Position numbers and translations under genes: made by a program
Origin: Euleptes europaea
Taxonomy: Eukaryota; Chordata; Lepidosauria; Squamata; Sphaerodactylidae
DNA length: 64,000 nucleotides
Reading direction: 5' to 3'
Assembly (NCBI RefSeq): GCF_029931775.1
Contig: NC_079312.1
Coordinates: 9,803,821-9,867,820, forward strand
Shown here: one piece after another, positions 30,481 to 43,249 of the stretch
Numbering within the stretch: the first letter of the stretch is position 1
Layout: every line of letters starts with the position of its first letter
Notes under the pieces: model-generated
The model's database searches: none
The model's input: only the letters and a program-made list of their open reading frames with translations
What the model was told of the DNA's origin: nothing

Positions 30481-33400
30481 GAATTCCCTGGCAGCAGAGC
30501 GTAGCCCAGTATGCCCAGCATTTGTTTATATCAAATGCGTTTAATGAGCTACAATCCTCCCAAATTAATTGAGGATTAATCTAAATGCCTGGTTTGACCG
30601 CGATTGCCAGGGTTTTAAATCTAATCTCCGTGCTATCTATCAACAATACCGAGGCTCAATGGCGACTTCCTTACCAACTGAATACTTTAGTGTAAAGAAC
30701 CAGCTCAAAAAATAAAAATAATTTATAAAAAATGGGAGCAATTAATCCAGGCTACTACTGCGAACAATACCGGGCAATTTGGGACAATAATCTCAGGAGC
30801 CTTCTGCTGCAGACTGACTCTCAACAAGAGAATTTCGCCCATAACTGGTATGACCACTTTTTAAATCTTTTTCATGAGAAATGAACAAATTCTCCTGAGG
30901 TCTCAGAATAATTTCTTACAAGATATTCCAGAATGGCCACCTGTGTCGCCAGAAGAAATCAAAACACTTATTGGCCAGCTAAAATCAAGGAATTCCCCAG
31001 GTCCTGAAATGATTCGTCCTGAATTATTGAAGGATCATCCCAATTGGTAGGCTCCACCACTAGCTGCTTTTTTTACCATAATCGATAGAATAGGTAAAAT
31101 GCCGGATAATTGGATGAATGCAATTCCAGTTCCAATATTCAAAAAGGGAGATGCCACATCACCAACAAACTATGGACCAATTAGTCATCTTTCTGTTGTG
31201 AGGAAACTGTATGCTAGGCATCTTCTAAACAAACTTTCCACCTGGATATCTGAGCATAAGATCCTGGGCCCAGAACAAATCAGGGATTGTCAAGGAAAGT
31301 CCTCCCTGGATCACTGTGCTACCCTCTCCCATCTAGTTAATAAATACAGTGGGAGACATGGTACCAAGCTATATGCTGCCTTTTTCGAACTTTTGACTCA
31401 ATCCCCAGAGATCTACTATGGGCTAGGTCACTCAAAATGAACATGGATAGGAGGGTGCTAAATTTAATTAGAAAGCTATATTCCCATACACCCTGTCTGG
31501 GAACATAACACCAAAAATTTCAATCAGCAAAGGCGCCAAACAAGGTTGTATAGTAGCACCCTTCTTATTCAACCTTATCCTTTACGATCTTGCTCCATTA
31601 CTGTCTGGTACAGACGGTCACCGTCCTAAACTTGGCCCCATTACATGTCCCACTTCTCCTCTATGCAGACAATGCTGTCATTTTGACTTGTTCAAGAATC
31701 GGTCTGAAACGCTTACTTCATCGTTGTTTAACATATTGTGAGTCCAACTGGCTCTCTCTGAACTACGGGAAGTCCAAAGTAATAGTCTTTTCAAAAACAT
31801 GGAAACCCTTTAAATGGAATATTAACAGGAATAAAACAGAGCAGGTTAGGCAGTTCAAGTATCTGAGATTATATTTTCAAATCAACGCAAATTGGCTCAC
31901 ACATCGCAAGTGTGCAACAAATTTAGTGAAAAATGGAATGCGGGTTGTGGCTTAAAAAAAAAAAAATACAAGAGGTAGCCAATATGTGCCCACACTGCTC
32001 AAAGTTTTTAATGCCAAATCATGTTCCCAACTGCTTTATGGCACCCAATGCATTCAAGTAAGCAGTCCAATCCTCATTCTTACGTAGGATTCTTGGAATC
32101 CTAAACTGTGCACCATATACTGCAATTTGTCTAACAACCAAAGACTGTTAACAACCACGCTCTGGTTTCCAGCAATCAAATTCTGGCTAGATTTACTTTT
32201 TAGCCCTGATTCCACTAGTCTTACCCATTTAATGCTCACAGAATATCCACCTTCCAAATGGTTAAGCCACACTGAGCAAAAAATTAAAACTTTAGGAATC
32301 TCCTTAGACACGCTTGCATTGGTCTCTGAATTATCTGAATAATCCTAGACATAAAATTTCAAGAACTTAATTGTGCAGCCAGGAAAACCTGTTCTTGGGG
32401 TATCTTGGGATTCCACTACCTTTGGACAGCCCAGCGTTCTGTTTCTACCACCGGATCAACCCACAGCAACGTAGAGCCTTTTATGCTTGCAAGGTTTAGT
32501 GTTCTACCTTCAGCTATGCTATTTGGAAGGTTTCAGAAAAACCCCATATATAAACAGACTCTGCCCCCTACTGACTGAGATGCGTAGAGTCACTATAACA
32601 TGTCTTTCTGTATTACCCATATGTTGACATTCGGGCTAAACTTCTTAATTCACTCCTAGCCACGTGAAATGCTCAGACAAGCCCAAGATACAGCTTTTCC
32701 TTTCTGGACAATCCTACCACAATAGATAGGGTAGCAAAATGTTTGTAACTGACTATGAAGCGCCGAGAATTTAAATCCTGACTTCGTTTAGCCCTAGTTT
32801 TCTGTGTTCTCTGTTTTTGTACTTCGCTGCGAACACATGCCAATAATGAAGGTGGTGTTGTCTGTAAAATTCACCAAACACTGACAGTTCAAATGGTTGT
32901 GGGCAGAGAGTATTACAGGCTCATATAGACAAGAACCATATAGAATAGCTACTTTAAATTGTAATGTTTGCGAGGAATGATAATTACAGGATCTCTTGCT
33001 ACACAGATATCTTAAGAGAAGAATTGAGATATGAGGAAGAAGCCAGCTGGACAGACACCTGGCATCACTGATGAGATTCCTTATCTAGCCTAGACAGCAT
33101 TGAAGGTTGCGGATGACGCAATTCACTGATTCATACAGTGAACATATATAAGGGGTCTGGAATAGGGGCTCGTTGGAGGTCTTGGTAAGTGACCTTCCCA
33201 GCGGTAAGTGATGTATGTATAGATGCATTTGTGATCTGTGTATTGTACAAAAATGTTATATGCTAAGCCTGTTGTAAGTTATTTTGCAAACAGAGCTGTT
33301 TGAACTGTGTGCTTATGTGATATGAAATATTTGAAGTTATGTTGCTTACAATGAATTGTACTTTACACTGCTCTATACCTCGAGAAGATCTGCTTATCTG

Positions 33401-33815
33401 CTAAAAACTTACAATGTAGCTGTAACTGACTTGTAACTAACTTGATATTATGTTTGTAACTGAAGTACTTTGTGCCCTGATCCCACATTCTTTTTATATT
33501 CTGAAGCATTTACAATAAAAAGGATTTTTTCTTAGAAAAGTTCAAAGCTTGTATCACTGCTTATGGGGCATCTGGTTAAGCAAGGTAACGTATTTCTTAG
33601 TGAGATACAAGACCTAGAAACCTATTTGCCTACACAGCACTGACTGCTACAAAATTTTTAGCTATATATTAATTTAACAACCTTATTTATTGTTCTACTT
33701 AACTGATATTTCCCCTAAATTAAAATCCAATTCATGCGTGCAAGTTAATTTTTGAATTTTGCTGTGATTTGTGCTGGTCTATGACCGTATTAATAAAACT
33801 GAAATAATCACTATC
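30481..33815 (+). mobile_element. Decayed non-LTR retrotransposon (RT), clade unsure
   Basis: RT text: AIPVPIFKKGD (about 31125-31155), YGPISHLSVVRKLYARHLLN (31170-31230), KSSLDHCATLSHLVNKYSG (31300-31350), GAKQGCIVAPFLFNL (about 31530-31575), LLLYADNAVIL (31650-31685; usual YADD changed to YADN). C-terminal coding traces continue to about 32700. The 3' end 'gtctatgaccgtattaataa' near 33780-33800 looks like a LINE 3' end. Many stops and frameshifts; no endonuclease seen. R4/Dong-like or Jockey-like are possible; I cannot decide. An LTR (32960-33636) is inserted in its 3' part. Confidence 0.6.
32960..33636 (+). mobile_element. Solo LTR, same family as 25313-26064
   Basis: TATATAAGGGG (about 33145-33155), 'gtctggaataggggctcg', and AATAAAAAG (about 33515). 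About 680 bases, TG start and CA end; no internal genes. Fossil. Confidence 0.6.
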
Positions 33816-33841
33816 TAACCCCCATCAGCACATCAACAACA

Positions 33842-33900
33842 ATGCAATCCCATGCATGTTTACTCAGAAGTAAGCCCCATCTTATTCAGTAAAGTCTAAT
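33842..33900. repeat. Short repeat of 'gtttactcagaagtaagccc' type
   Basis: A fragment recalling a widespread amniote short repeat with this motif. Only one copy in the window. Confidence 0.35.
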
Positions 33901-35232
33901 CCTGTATTAGCTTTCTTGGAATGGCAACCACAATGATTATATATAGAAAATTTTAAAAGTGCAATCGCCAAGACCTCCACCAAGCAGGCCTCAAACCCTG
34001 GACTGTAGCCCTATGGGAGCTTCTCTCAGTCCATAGGAACAGGGGCAGCAGAAGGCCTGGACGGAGAGGGCACAGAGGAGGCAAAGAGCCAGACCAGCTG
34101 AACATAGGCCCACGGTAGAACTGGAGCAGTGCACTGAGCACGGTATTTCCCTGTAGGATCTGGGCCAGTGCACAGCCCAGCCTTGGAACTCCAGCACCTG
34201 AAGGCAGTACAGCTGGGGCTGATTACCTTGAAGCCTTACTGGATCAACCAGTTCACCCGGCCACAACTCTTGGATGCTAGATCTAGCACCAGCTCCTGGG
34301 CCCCAGACCCTGACAACTGATCATCTGAAGGTTAACTCCTGACTCTCAAGGAGACTGGCAGATCAGGAAGCCAGAGCCCAAACACCCCTCTACGGGCACA
34401 ACTTTATCATGGCTTGGGCTGGGAAATGTTGGGTTCACAGCATCGATGCAACCCAAAGACATGCTGCACTATCGTTGAGGCCAGCAGAAGAATCTGGATC
34501 CTAGAGATCTGACCCGTTTACAGATCTACAAATTGACACGACGAGGCAATCTAATACTAAAATGGCAGGCCAGCCTTCCATACGGACGACGTGGCCAAAT
34601 CTCATATAATACAGCTCTTCCAACAATGGTGAGGCAATGAAACGTCGAGGAGGCATGCAACTCAAATACAATCTTCCCTCCTCACTAGCCGTATCTGCAG
34701 TTAGCCCCTTTCCTTTGTACAAAACTTGGTGCACTTGCAAGCTTTGGGCCTTCCTGACAGATTGCCCTGAACATCTATAGACTCATCACCAAAAGCACAC
34801 AAATCTTGATACGCCTATTAGAAATCAGATCACAAATGAATAACTGAACAGAGGCAGAAATGTATAATATTAAATTTCTTTAGACCTTAGATTACTATTA
34901 ATTCAAAAAGGCAGAGCTTCCTATTCACCTCAGAAGAGGGCACCCCCGTCACAGCCTCAGAGCACAAAGAAAATAATGTCCAGTTTAAAAAAAAAAAAAC
35001 ATTAGTGAAGGAAGTGTAAAATCTCAATTTGTTTGGTTTTCACTGTGCATCACAACAGTTCCAGTAAGCACACAAGCTAAAATCCTAGTTTGTAGAAAAT
35101 ATATGTTAGTCACAGTGTAACCTCATGAACACACAAACTGAAATCCCAGTATATAGGGATTCACAGTATCACTGTATGAGCACACATATTATAGAGGTAC
35201 CACCGTATAGTTAATACCACTTCACTGAAATA
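33901..35232. other. No feature recognised
   Basis: Mixed-composition DNA; open frames on the minus strand (33953-34740) show no family motif. Direct short repeats 'acacaaactgaaatcccagt'-like occur around 35060-35170, perhaps decayed LTR text. Confidence 0.3.
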
Positions 35233-35899
35233 TGTCAGAAATGTATGGAAAGCACTTCACTGAAGCATTTAAGAGAATGTATGTATAAGCTTTAGATATC
35301 TACATAGGCCAGGAGGGATTTGGCTCTCCTCAGAAAAGTAGAAGGTAGAGATCAGCAAGCATACAGAAGTTCACTAGATAAGACCGAAATTTAGAAACCA
35401 CTCCAAGGATTAGATCACACCTATTCAATAGGACGAAGGCCTGCCAGGATAAAAGCTTAATTGGGAAAAGGCATGCCAAAATAACATTAGAAGGTATACC
35501 TCTCATGTGTTATCTCAAGCAGGATGAGCTAAACCGGGGCATTTGGCCAGTTTCAAACGTATAGAGGTTGGCACAGAAATAAAGATATCGTAGAGAAATG
35601 GCCAAAGTGCTGCACCAATTAAGCTAATTGATAGTGTGGGCTCCTGGGCATGCATAGAAGGCACATGTGAAATCATAGGCATGCGCAGAAAGCAAAAAGG
35701 TAGACAAAGAACTCAACATTGTATAAATACTCCCATGTGTTGCATGGGGCCTTTGAAGAGTTGTATTTGGCTGTCTTGAGACAGACTCTTCCTGCTGGCA
35801 TAATAAAATTTACCTCTTGCTTCTAAAGAAATAACCCAAGTTGTCCCCATTCTTGGTGGGTCTGTGCCATTGAATGGGTTCTGGCTTTTGCGTCCAACA
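35233..35899 (+). mobile_element. Solo LTR
   Basis: TG...CA block with TATAAATA (about 35721-35728), a short R region and AATAAAATT (about 35802), then about 90 bases of U5-like text. No gag or pol follows. Retrovirus-like fossil, different family from the LTRs at 25.3 and 33.0 kb. Confidence 0.55.
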
Positions 35900-36390
35900 T
35901 TAGCTTTAATGAGAAGCACATCCAACTAGTAGGAACTGGTAAGGCTGGAGGAATCTTAGTAGGCCCCAAACTTTCCTGAAGTGAACCAGTCTCTGAGCAA
36001 CTGGCTGAGACCGATTGTGGATCTGGAGCTAGAATTTGCTGTCCCTACTTGCCTAAGAGCTGTCTAAACTGCAGACAGAACATACTACAAGATTGAAAAT
36101 GGTCAAGAAGATCAACGCCCAAAGAGGGTCTGTAGACCAATATCTGGACTGAAAAAGAGAAGGCTACGAATGGGGCTAAGAATGACTCTTTCATACTTTC
36201 CACTGGAACACCTCTGTGCAGCAGAACAGTTTCCATATCTGAGAACTGGAAAGAACTAAGTCATGCACCAAAGAATGACTGCAGGGTGATGAGGGACAGG
36301 AAGGAGAGAGGAGACCACCATTCCCACAGGAAGATTTCCTTTGCCCTAAAAAAGAAAGCATCTTAAGAGCGGCTAATAACCCTCTTAGAC

Positions 36391-38036
36391 ATGCAGACTG
36401 GGATAAAGAAGAGCTTGGAAGAAAGGCAATCTCAAATAGTTAATAAGCTTCTTAGACATGCAAAGACTACATTCAGGAAGCTGAAGGACAACTCTCCAAA
36501 ACTATCATCAGACCTCACTCAGGATTACCAAAAAGAACTAAACAGGATTATGAAGGAATTACCCATGTATGTACAGGAACAGATGTACACGGACACCCAA
36601 CAGGAAACCCAACAGGAAACCCTTGACTGGGCACTTTCTATCTTCTGCCCAAAATATCCCAGCAACCCAGCATGTTGTATTGTGGACTCTATTCTCAGAC
36701 CCTATGCCATCAATGCCCCCAGTTATGTGCACAATATCACAGACTTCCTGAGAAAAATACAATCTGTTGACAATCTTTCAAGGAACAGTATTTTGGCTAC
36801 CGTCTCTATACACAAACATCCCCCACAAAGATGGGTTACAAGCCATTAGGGACACCATCTCTATCAATACCACAGCCGACCTTGCTGTCAAGAAATTAAA
36901 CCTCTTAATTTCTTGTTAGTTGTTTGGTTCATGCCTATGGCCTACACAGGATTGAAATTTGTGATATTGCAACAGCTGGAATGCAGGCCTTGATTTGTGA
37001 AACTGAGACCGGTTCAACCTCAGAGTAGATAAGCCAGGTGTCTTCAGTTTATGGCCATTACTCCCTAAACTGCCAAGGCCAACCTCCTTCCTTAACTGGA
37101 CATCATTCAATTAAGAACCTTATTTTGTCACATGAATTGGCCCTTGCCTATAACATGTGACCTCTAGGTACATCATTACCCTAGATCATATTCCAGAATT
37201 CTGATTGGATTTTAAAGCTCTCAGCACTCTGAATTTTGGAAATAAAGATAGGACCTTTGGCTATGCAAAACTAAGATGTCCTGATGTGCCTGAGGGCACT
37301 ATGGCCCATCACACTGAACATTTTGATTATTCTCTAGGCCAAGACACTGGGACTCTAAAACTCTGATGCTATGCTGGAGGATTTCAGCTTATGAGAACAA
37401 ACCATTTGAGAATTCTGGTAACCTCTATGCTTTTGAATTTGGAAACCTTGCCTGCCTTCATTCTGACTGGGAATGAATTCTGACTGGGAATGAAGGCGGG
37501 CTATACATTTAATAAATAAACTTCCACCCTACCATCAACCTGACCATGAACTAATCCACATACCTAGTAAATTTTCTGGACACCATTGTATAATGGCAGC
37601 ATAAAAACTGCCTTATTCTGGAAACCTACCGATCACCAAACATCTACACACCTCCAGTCATCACCTCAAACAAACGGAACAAACATTTGTCTACAGCTAA
37701 TCTCTACACTACAGCCACATCTATTCTGATCCCTCTGACAGAGATCCACACATGTGGAATCTCCAACGGAATTTAAAAAAATTCAGTACTCACCTGATGT
37801 AGTATGGAAACAGATCAACAAAGTCAGAAAACAAAGCCAACATCTCCTTGGGAACAACAGGAGCATCCTTCGTTTCACACTTAATAGAAAACAAGCATAC
37901 GGCCACAGATATTGTACTTTGGGCTTTCCAAAAAATACCTGGCCAAAATGATAATAAGGAAGCTGAACAGATGCTCAGATTGAGCTCCTTGGCCCCTCAT
38001 GGGCTGAATGAGAGCCTGGACCTCCTAGACATATAG
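36391..38036 (+). mobile_element. Decayed second PLE
   Basis: Pieces readable as Penelope-type protein: NAPSYVHNITDFLRKIQS and NSILATVSI (about 36715-36815), corresponding to the LDVTSLYT region; LFWKPTD near 37615; and an end part HTATDIVLWAFQKIPGQ with LAPHGLNESLDLL (37880-38033) typical of the PLE C terminus after GIY-YIG. An unrelated stretch with AATAAAGATAGG (about 36900-37530) interrupts it. Many lesions. Confidence 0.55.
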
Positions 38037-38529
38037 TGACTCAGCATTTTTTGAGATCATCAGTCCTTTAAGGGTTAAAGGGTACTGCATCACACCTGGT
38101 TATAAAACATAGCCAGCTCTGCATAACTCATTCAATTGTTCAAGCTGGGAGCTGAGAAATCTCTGAAGAAGGTATGCCACAATGTCGGTTTTTCTATCAT
38201 TCTGTTATGGACCATGTAAAAGAATAACTTCTTAGTTCTTTTTTAGTACATAAGATGTTTTTGTTGTATAATATGATGTGCAACTAGAAATTATGTAAGG
38301 CTTTCTTATAACATGTCCAGACTGTTCATTATGGGTTTTTTAAATTAATTTTTAAAAGTTTCTAATGCAATTATTGTTAATTTGTCATATGTTTGTATGG
38401 GAGTCATTTTGCCTTTCTCTGCTTTACCTCCAGCACTGAATCCTGCCTTTTAGTTCTGGGGTAGCAGACTGCAGGTTCTGCCAATCTCCAGCCGCCTCAG
38501 GGCAAAACCGAGTTTGGACTTCTGGCCCT

Positions 38530-39360
38530 GAAAGCCATGGCTGTGATCGAGAAGAGTGGAAGCCTCCTGTGACATTTGCACCTGCTTTTACACCAACCCG
38601 GGCTTGCATGGAGAAGCTGTAACCCATCGTCTGTCTGCACTGTGCCACAGAATTTGACCCAAGCTGCCTGACAACCAACTGGCATCAGTCCAACCTAGTG
38701 GAGATCACCAAACAGTTGCTGGAGGAACTAGAGGCTGATGGTGGGGAGGGAGACGGTGAGGAGCACTCTGAGAGGGCCTACTTCTGCAAGGAGGAAAAAG
38801 TCATCCTCTGCCAGATGTGCTGCGCCTTCCAAGGAGCACCGAGACCACAACCTGGCCCTTGCGGAATTGGCCGCCCACGAGTACAAGATTTTTATGCAGA
38901 AATGCCTGGACCATCTCAAAGAGGATGAAAAAGATGTTCTGTCTAATAAAGCAACCCTTGAATCGGAGACTCTATACTTCTTTACACAAACAATAGTGAT
39001 GTGGGAAAGACAAGGACCGAGTTCAAAACAATGCAGGGGTTTCTGGAAGCTCAAGAGACAGCTGCTGGCTCAGGTGAAAGAGGTGTATAAGGAGATTAAA
39101 ATATACAAGAAAGAGTATACCTCTGCACTCTCCAAGAAACAATCTTTTCTTCAAGATCTCATCTATGAGATGGCAGAGGTGAGCCAGCTGCTAGCAAATG
39201 AATTCCTAGAGGATATTGGACACGCCTTGCAGATGGATGAAGAGCGGGAAAAAGTTCAGCCTCGGTGGTCTCTTTCTCCTGAGCTGCAGAGCAAGATCTA
39301 GGGTTTGGCTGATATCAACATGTTTCTGCTGGAAGAAGATGGGAGAACTTAATATATTGG
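38530..39360 (+). pseudogene. TRIM-like retropseudogene (RING, B-box, coiled coil)
   Basis: Decayed RING (CDICTCFYTNPG, about 38573-38610), B-box (YFCKEEKVILCQMCC, 38780-38824), then a long coiled coil (38870-39250) and SLSPELQSKI plus DINMFLLEE at the end. In TRIM genes these lie in several exons; here they run on without introns, so a processed retrocopy is likely. No PRY/SPRY follows. At least three frame changes and a stop after SPELQSKI (39300). The AATAAATAAAA near 39360 could be its own poly(A) region. Source TRIM not identified. Confidence 0.65.
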
Positions 39361-39925
39361 AAATAAATAAAACAACATTAAATTTATGGTACTTGAACCA
39401 AAAAAAATTACGAATGGGATGGTAAAGCCACAAAATTATTGGCTAATAACATTAAAGGAGCTCAAAAGAAGAAATGGTTCTTGGTGCTAAGAAATTCAGA
39501 TGGTAAAGTAATAAATAAACCAAAATAAATCCTCAATTCCTTTTTGGAATTTTATGACAAATTATATGCCGACAAAGAGATAAGGGAAGAGGAGGTTAAC
39601 CAATTTTGTCAATCAATAAATATCCCACAACTAAAACCTGAAAGCAAGGAAATGTTAGATAAAGAGATATCATTAGAAGAGGTGGAAAGAGCAATTAATT
39701 ATTTGAAATATAGAGCTGCTCCTGGGAGTGATGGTTATACAATTGTATTTTATAAGCATTTTAAGGGAATATTGGCTCCTTATTTAGCGAAGTTATTTAA
39801 TGAAATAATGGACGGGACTCCTTTACCACCTTCTTGGTTAGAGTCTAAATTGGTGCTAATCCCTAAACCGAATAAAGATCCTACCTCCATTTTTTTAAAC
39901 TATTTAACTATTTTAGGATAGCACC
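39361..39925 (+). mobile_element. L1 ORF2 fragment
   Basis: 39544-39921 codes for FYDKLYADKE, YRAAPGSDGYTIVFYKHF and LVLIPKPNKDPT, the region that opens the L1 RT; 39361-39540 is the preceding linker. It ends abruptly at 39925. Stops upstream of 39544. Confidence 0.75.
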
Positions 39926-41914
39926 ATTAGCACAACAGGAACAGGAGGCAGATATGCGCTAGCAACTCTACAAGAGGGAATTGCAGCATAGCCTGGAAGG
40001 TAAATATATGTAGCGAATATTATTTGAGAATTTTTTAAGACATTCTCTATTGCTAAACTTGTATGTCTTTGTGCTGAATTACACAACTGTAATTACAGAG
40101 TAACCTTGAGGATCAAGAGATACTGTTTAAATATTTGGCAGTAGTCTCCAAGGTCCTGTAAAGTATATCTTTCTGAACTAATTTTTTTCTGAACTATAAT
40201 ATTGCTGTGTGGGCTAGTATTGTCTATAATGAAATAATGTGTTCGGCTATTAAATTGTAGCTTTAACTAAACAAGTCTTGAACACAGATAACAGAGGAGA
40301 GAAACAATATTATTTTCTGCCCTGACAATCACCCTGCATCTGACTTTTGGTCACTCCATAGCCTTCACAGGTGGTGGCTTGCCATGACCTATGGGGCCAT
40401 GATACATTTCCTTGAAAAGAAGGTTTCTCATACGGAACCTGAGATGACATTTAATAAATAATACAGGGCCACATTATGGGGCCTGAAATATCCAAAGCTG
40501 TAGACTTGCTGGTGCTAAGGGACCGCGGAGGGCCTGAAAGAAATCACTCTAAAGCTTCCTGAAAAGTAGTATCAAATGAAACAAACGCTAACCCAAGAGA
40601 ATCTCATCGACTTACTCCATATGGATTTTTATGTTCAACAGGAGACAAGTTCTAACAGAAAACATTTCCCAGAGATGGATCATGTCTACTAGACATATGT
40701 TATCCCCAGAGGCCTGTTCACATTCCCCATGGGCAGACTCCCTCTTGAATCAAGCCAAGGAAACACAGTCTCGCAACAACTGGAAGGGAGTGCCACAAAG
40801 GCCTCATCACTAGAAGCCATAGGAACACTGCAGCCCTCCTGCCACAGTATTTGCCTTGCAGCTCCAGCAGATCACCCCAAACAACCGGTGCGCTTGTGAG
40901 AATCTGACTAACCCTCAAGGCCTCCTTGAGAAAATTCCCAGCCTAACCCAGGCCATCGGATTATCTGATCCAGGTGCCTTCCAGAACCAGCCAAGAGAGG
41001 AACCACCTTCTGCCATTGTTAGCACAGCTCCAAAACTGTTCCACGTTCTTCAGCCTCCTCAGCTACCACAAGCAGCCAAGATCCAAAGCTTATAGACTGG
41101 CAGGTTAGAGCCAATCTTCTCCCCAAAAGCTGGCCTCCACCCCCATGATGCTTGGAAAGCACACTGCAACACAGGATCAACCAATGGATGACTTAACTTA
41201 GCCCCACCCCATGGTCTTACATATTCAATCCTCATCACATATCAAACCCCTCAACCTCGACCCCCTTCCCGGTAGAACACTGTCCTGAAGCTTCCCTTCC
41301 AGCTGGCCCTCCCTGGGTCATTCATTTTTTTTAGCCCCCAAATATCCTCCCTCATCTACCCCCACCCATCCTTCTTCTGAAACCTCCCTCCAGCCAGCCC
41401 AGAGCACTTTCTCTCCAGACCCTCCTCAGCTCCACAGTCCACCACCTTTCCTATTCCTACCATCTCCTTGACCCTCCATAAAGGGTCCCAGCACAGACCC
41501 TGACAGATGGCCTACTGGACTGGTAAGATGTAACATATTTGGTCATGCTATAAATTGCTGCAATTTTGAAATTGTCTCTTCCGCTCTGCCTTTGTCAGCC
41601 CCCAAGATGGACCCTTCTTATTTAACAATCACTTTTCTCAGTATCCTTCCCAAACACACCTGTGTATATAAACTGCCCAAGACCAGGGGGCACACATGGG
41701 AAAGCCACACTTGTCCTCTCATGGTTAACAGAGGTGTGCACAATGTCCTAAAAATACGATTCAGCATATATTCTGCACCCAAGGGAAGCTCAAATTCTGA
41801 GCCAAGAAAAGCTGGATTCTGCAGTCTATATAATTTGGCTTATGCTAGTTTTACAATTTCACAGGATGGAAATAATTTCTGCTTCTGCAGAGTTCGTTAC
41901 ATATTTGTCCTGCC
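39926..41914. other. No feature recognised
   Basis: An AT-rich part (39926-40590) followed by a C-rich, proline-coding part (40600-41500). 41000-41500 reads like a decayed coding or untranslated region but shows no family motif. Confidence 0.3.
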
Positions 41915-42105
41915 CTTTCCTCAAGGAAGTATACCACAGGGCCCACCCGATTTTATCTTCACAACCACCCTGTAAGGCAAGTTAGGCTGAGAAAGTGATT
42001 GGGCCAAAGTCAGTTGGTGAACTCCATGGCTCAGTGGGGATTCCAACTTGGGTCCCCCAAGTCCTAGTTGGACATTACTATACCACATTACTATATCACA
42101 GCTTT
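41915..42105 (-). repeat. tRNA-derived SINE
   Basis: Minus copy: 'accaccctgtaaggcaagtt' then 'tggggattccaacttggg' and a tRNA-like head. Confidence 0.55.
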
Positions 42106-42399
42106 GTGTTCAGCGACCCAGTGGGCATCTGAGAATAAAACTCCCCATAGTCTAGAATAACTCCATAGTCACAAGGGCCAGAAGTTTGCTTTTCACTGAC
42201 AAGAATGTTACAATTCCCAGAATGAAGCATTGTATGTCACTTCCTGCCCTTTCCTGTGCACCCAACAAAATCACAGTAGACCAACCACCCTAGCTTTTCC
42301 TCACAGAGGGTAACTAATGCCTAACTGCAAACAAGGTACCTTTGTCCTTTTGAGTATATAAATGGCTTTTTCTGTACAACTTCATGTCTCATAAGGGCC

Positions 42400-42815
42400 A
42401 AATGGCTACTGAAGAAAACACCTACACTGTTTCTCCCTCTGTAGGCTCTCTGATGCAGAAAAAAGTGGGGATAATAGCTGAATATTTCCGCTTGTAGAGT
42501 TTATCTGCAGCACAGACTCTCTTGTGGTGGAATAAAGCCTCAACAGCAACGGAATGACTTTCTGCCATAGCAGACGTATATGACTTCTCCCCTGTGCGCA
42601 TGGTGACATGTGCTGTGAGGCACTCTTTGTGACTGAAGCTCTTCCCACATACAATGCGTTTGTGCAGCTTCGCCCTTGCGTGGATCCTTCTGACCCTGTG
42701 AATTAATGGCCTCCAAATTGTCCTATCGTTGATAGCCTTGCTGAGGTCTTGTAGACTGGGGCTTCCTTGATTGCATGTTGGGTCTTCCACTTCTCCAGCT
42801 GCCTTCAACTCCATT
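42400..42815 (-). pseudogene. SCAN zinc-finger gene B, finger exon remnant
   Basis: About 130 codons are open on the minus strand (42814-42422). Traces of C2H2 fingers: KRIVCGKSFSHKECLTAHV followed by MRTGEKSY, where the first cysteine of the finger is lost; later units have no cysteines. It sits in the expected order after the broken SCAN exon of copy B (42930-43935), with SINEs between. Part of the same tandem family as genes A and C. Confidence 0.6.
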
Positions 42816-42929
42816 ATAACATTCCCAAGAAGCTCAGCTCTGAAGTGGCCTGCAGATCTCTGTTTTGTTTTATAGCAAGACAGTCACTGATCTCACTCCA
42901 CCTTCCACCCTAAGAATACTGATGACACG

Positions 42930-43240
42930 CCATGGCTTAGTGGAAAAGTTTCCATCTGGCATGCTGAAGGTCCTAGGATCAATCCCCAGCAATCTCCAGT
43001 TGAAAGGATGAGACCAATCAAGAGTCTTACTCAGGAAAAAGCAGGTTAATTAAGGGTGCGGGCCATGGCTCAGTGGCAGAGCTTCTGCCTGGCATGCAGA
43101 AGGTCCCAGGTTTAATCCCAGCATCTCCAGTTCAAGGGATCTCAAGCAGAAGATGTTGTAAGATCTTCCTCTGATGGAGGCCCTGGAGAGTCACTGCTCT
43201 CCACAGATGGTGCTAGTCTGGATGGGACAATCGTATCGGG
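42930..43240 (+). repeat. tRNA-Ala-like SINE, two copies
   Basis: Heads at about 42930 ('catggcttagtggaaaag') and 43066 ('catggctcagtggcagagct'); the second is nearly complete to 'gctagtctggatggga'. Confidence 0.7.
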
Positions 43241-43249
43241 TTATTTCAT

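Noticed and set aside
34501-34740. 79-codon minus frame
   Set aside because: No motif or splice context; composition ordinary.
42340-42400. TATA-like 'gagtatataaatgg' as a gene promoter
   Set aside because: It lies just downstream of dead copy B with no gene following on either strand; could be chance or a repeat.
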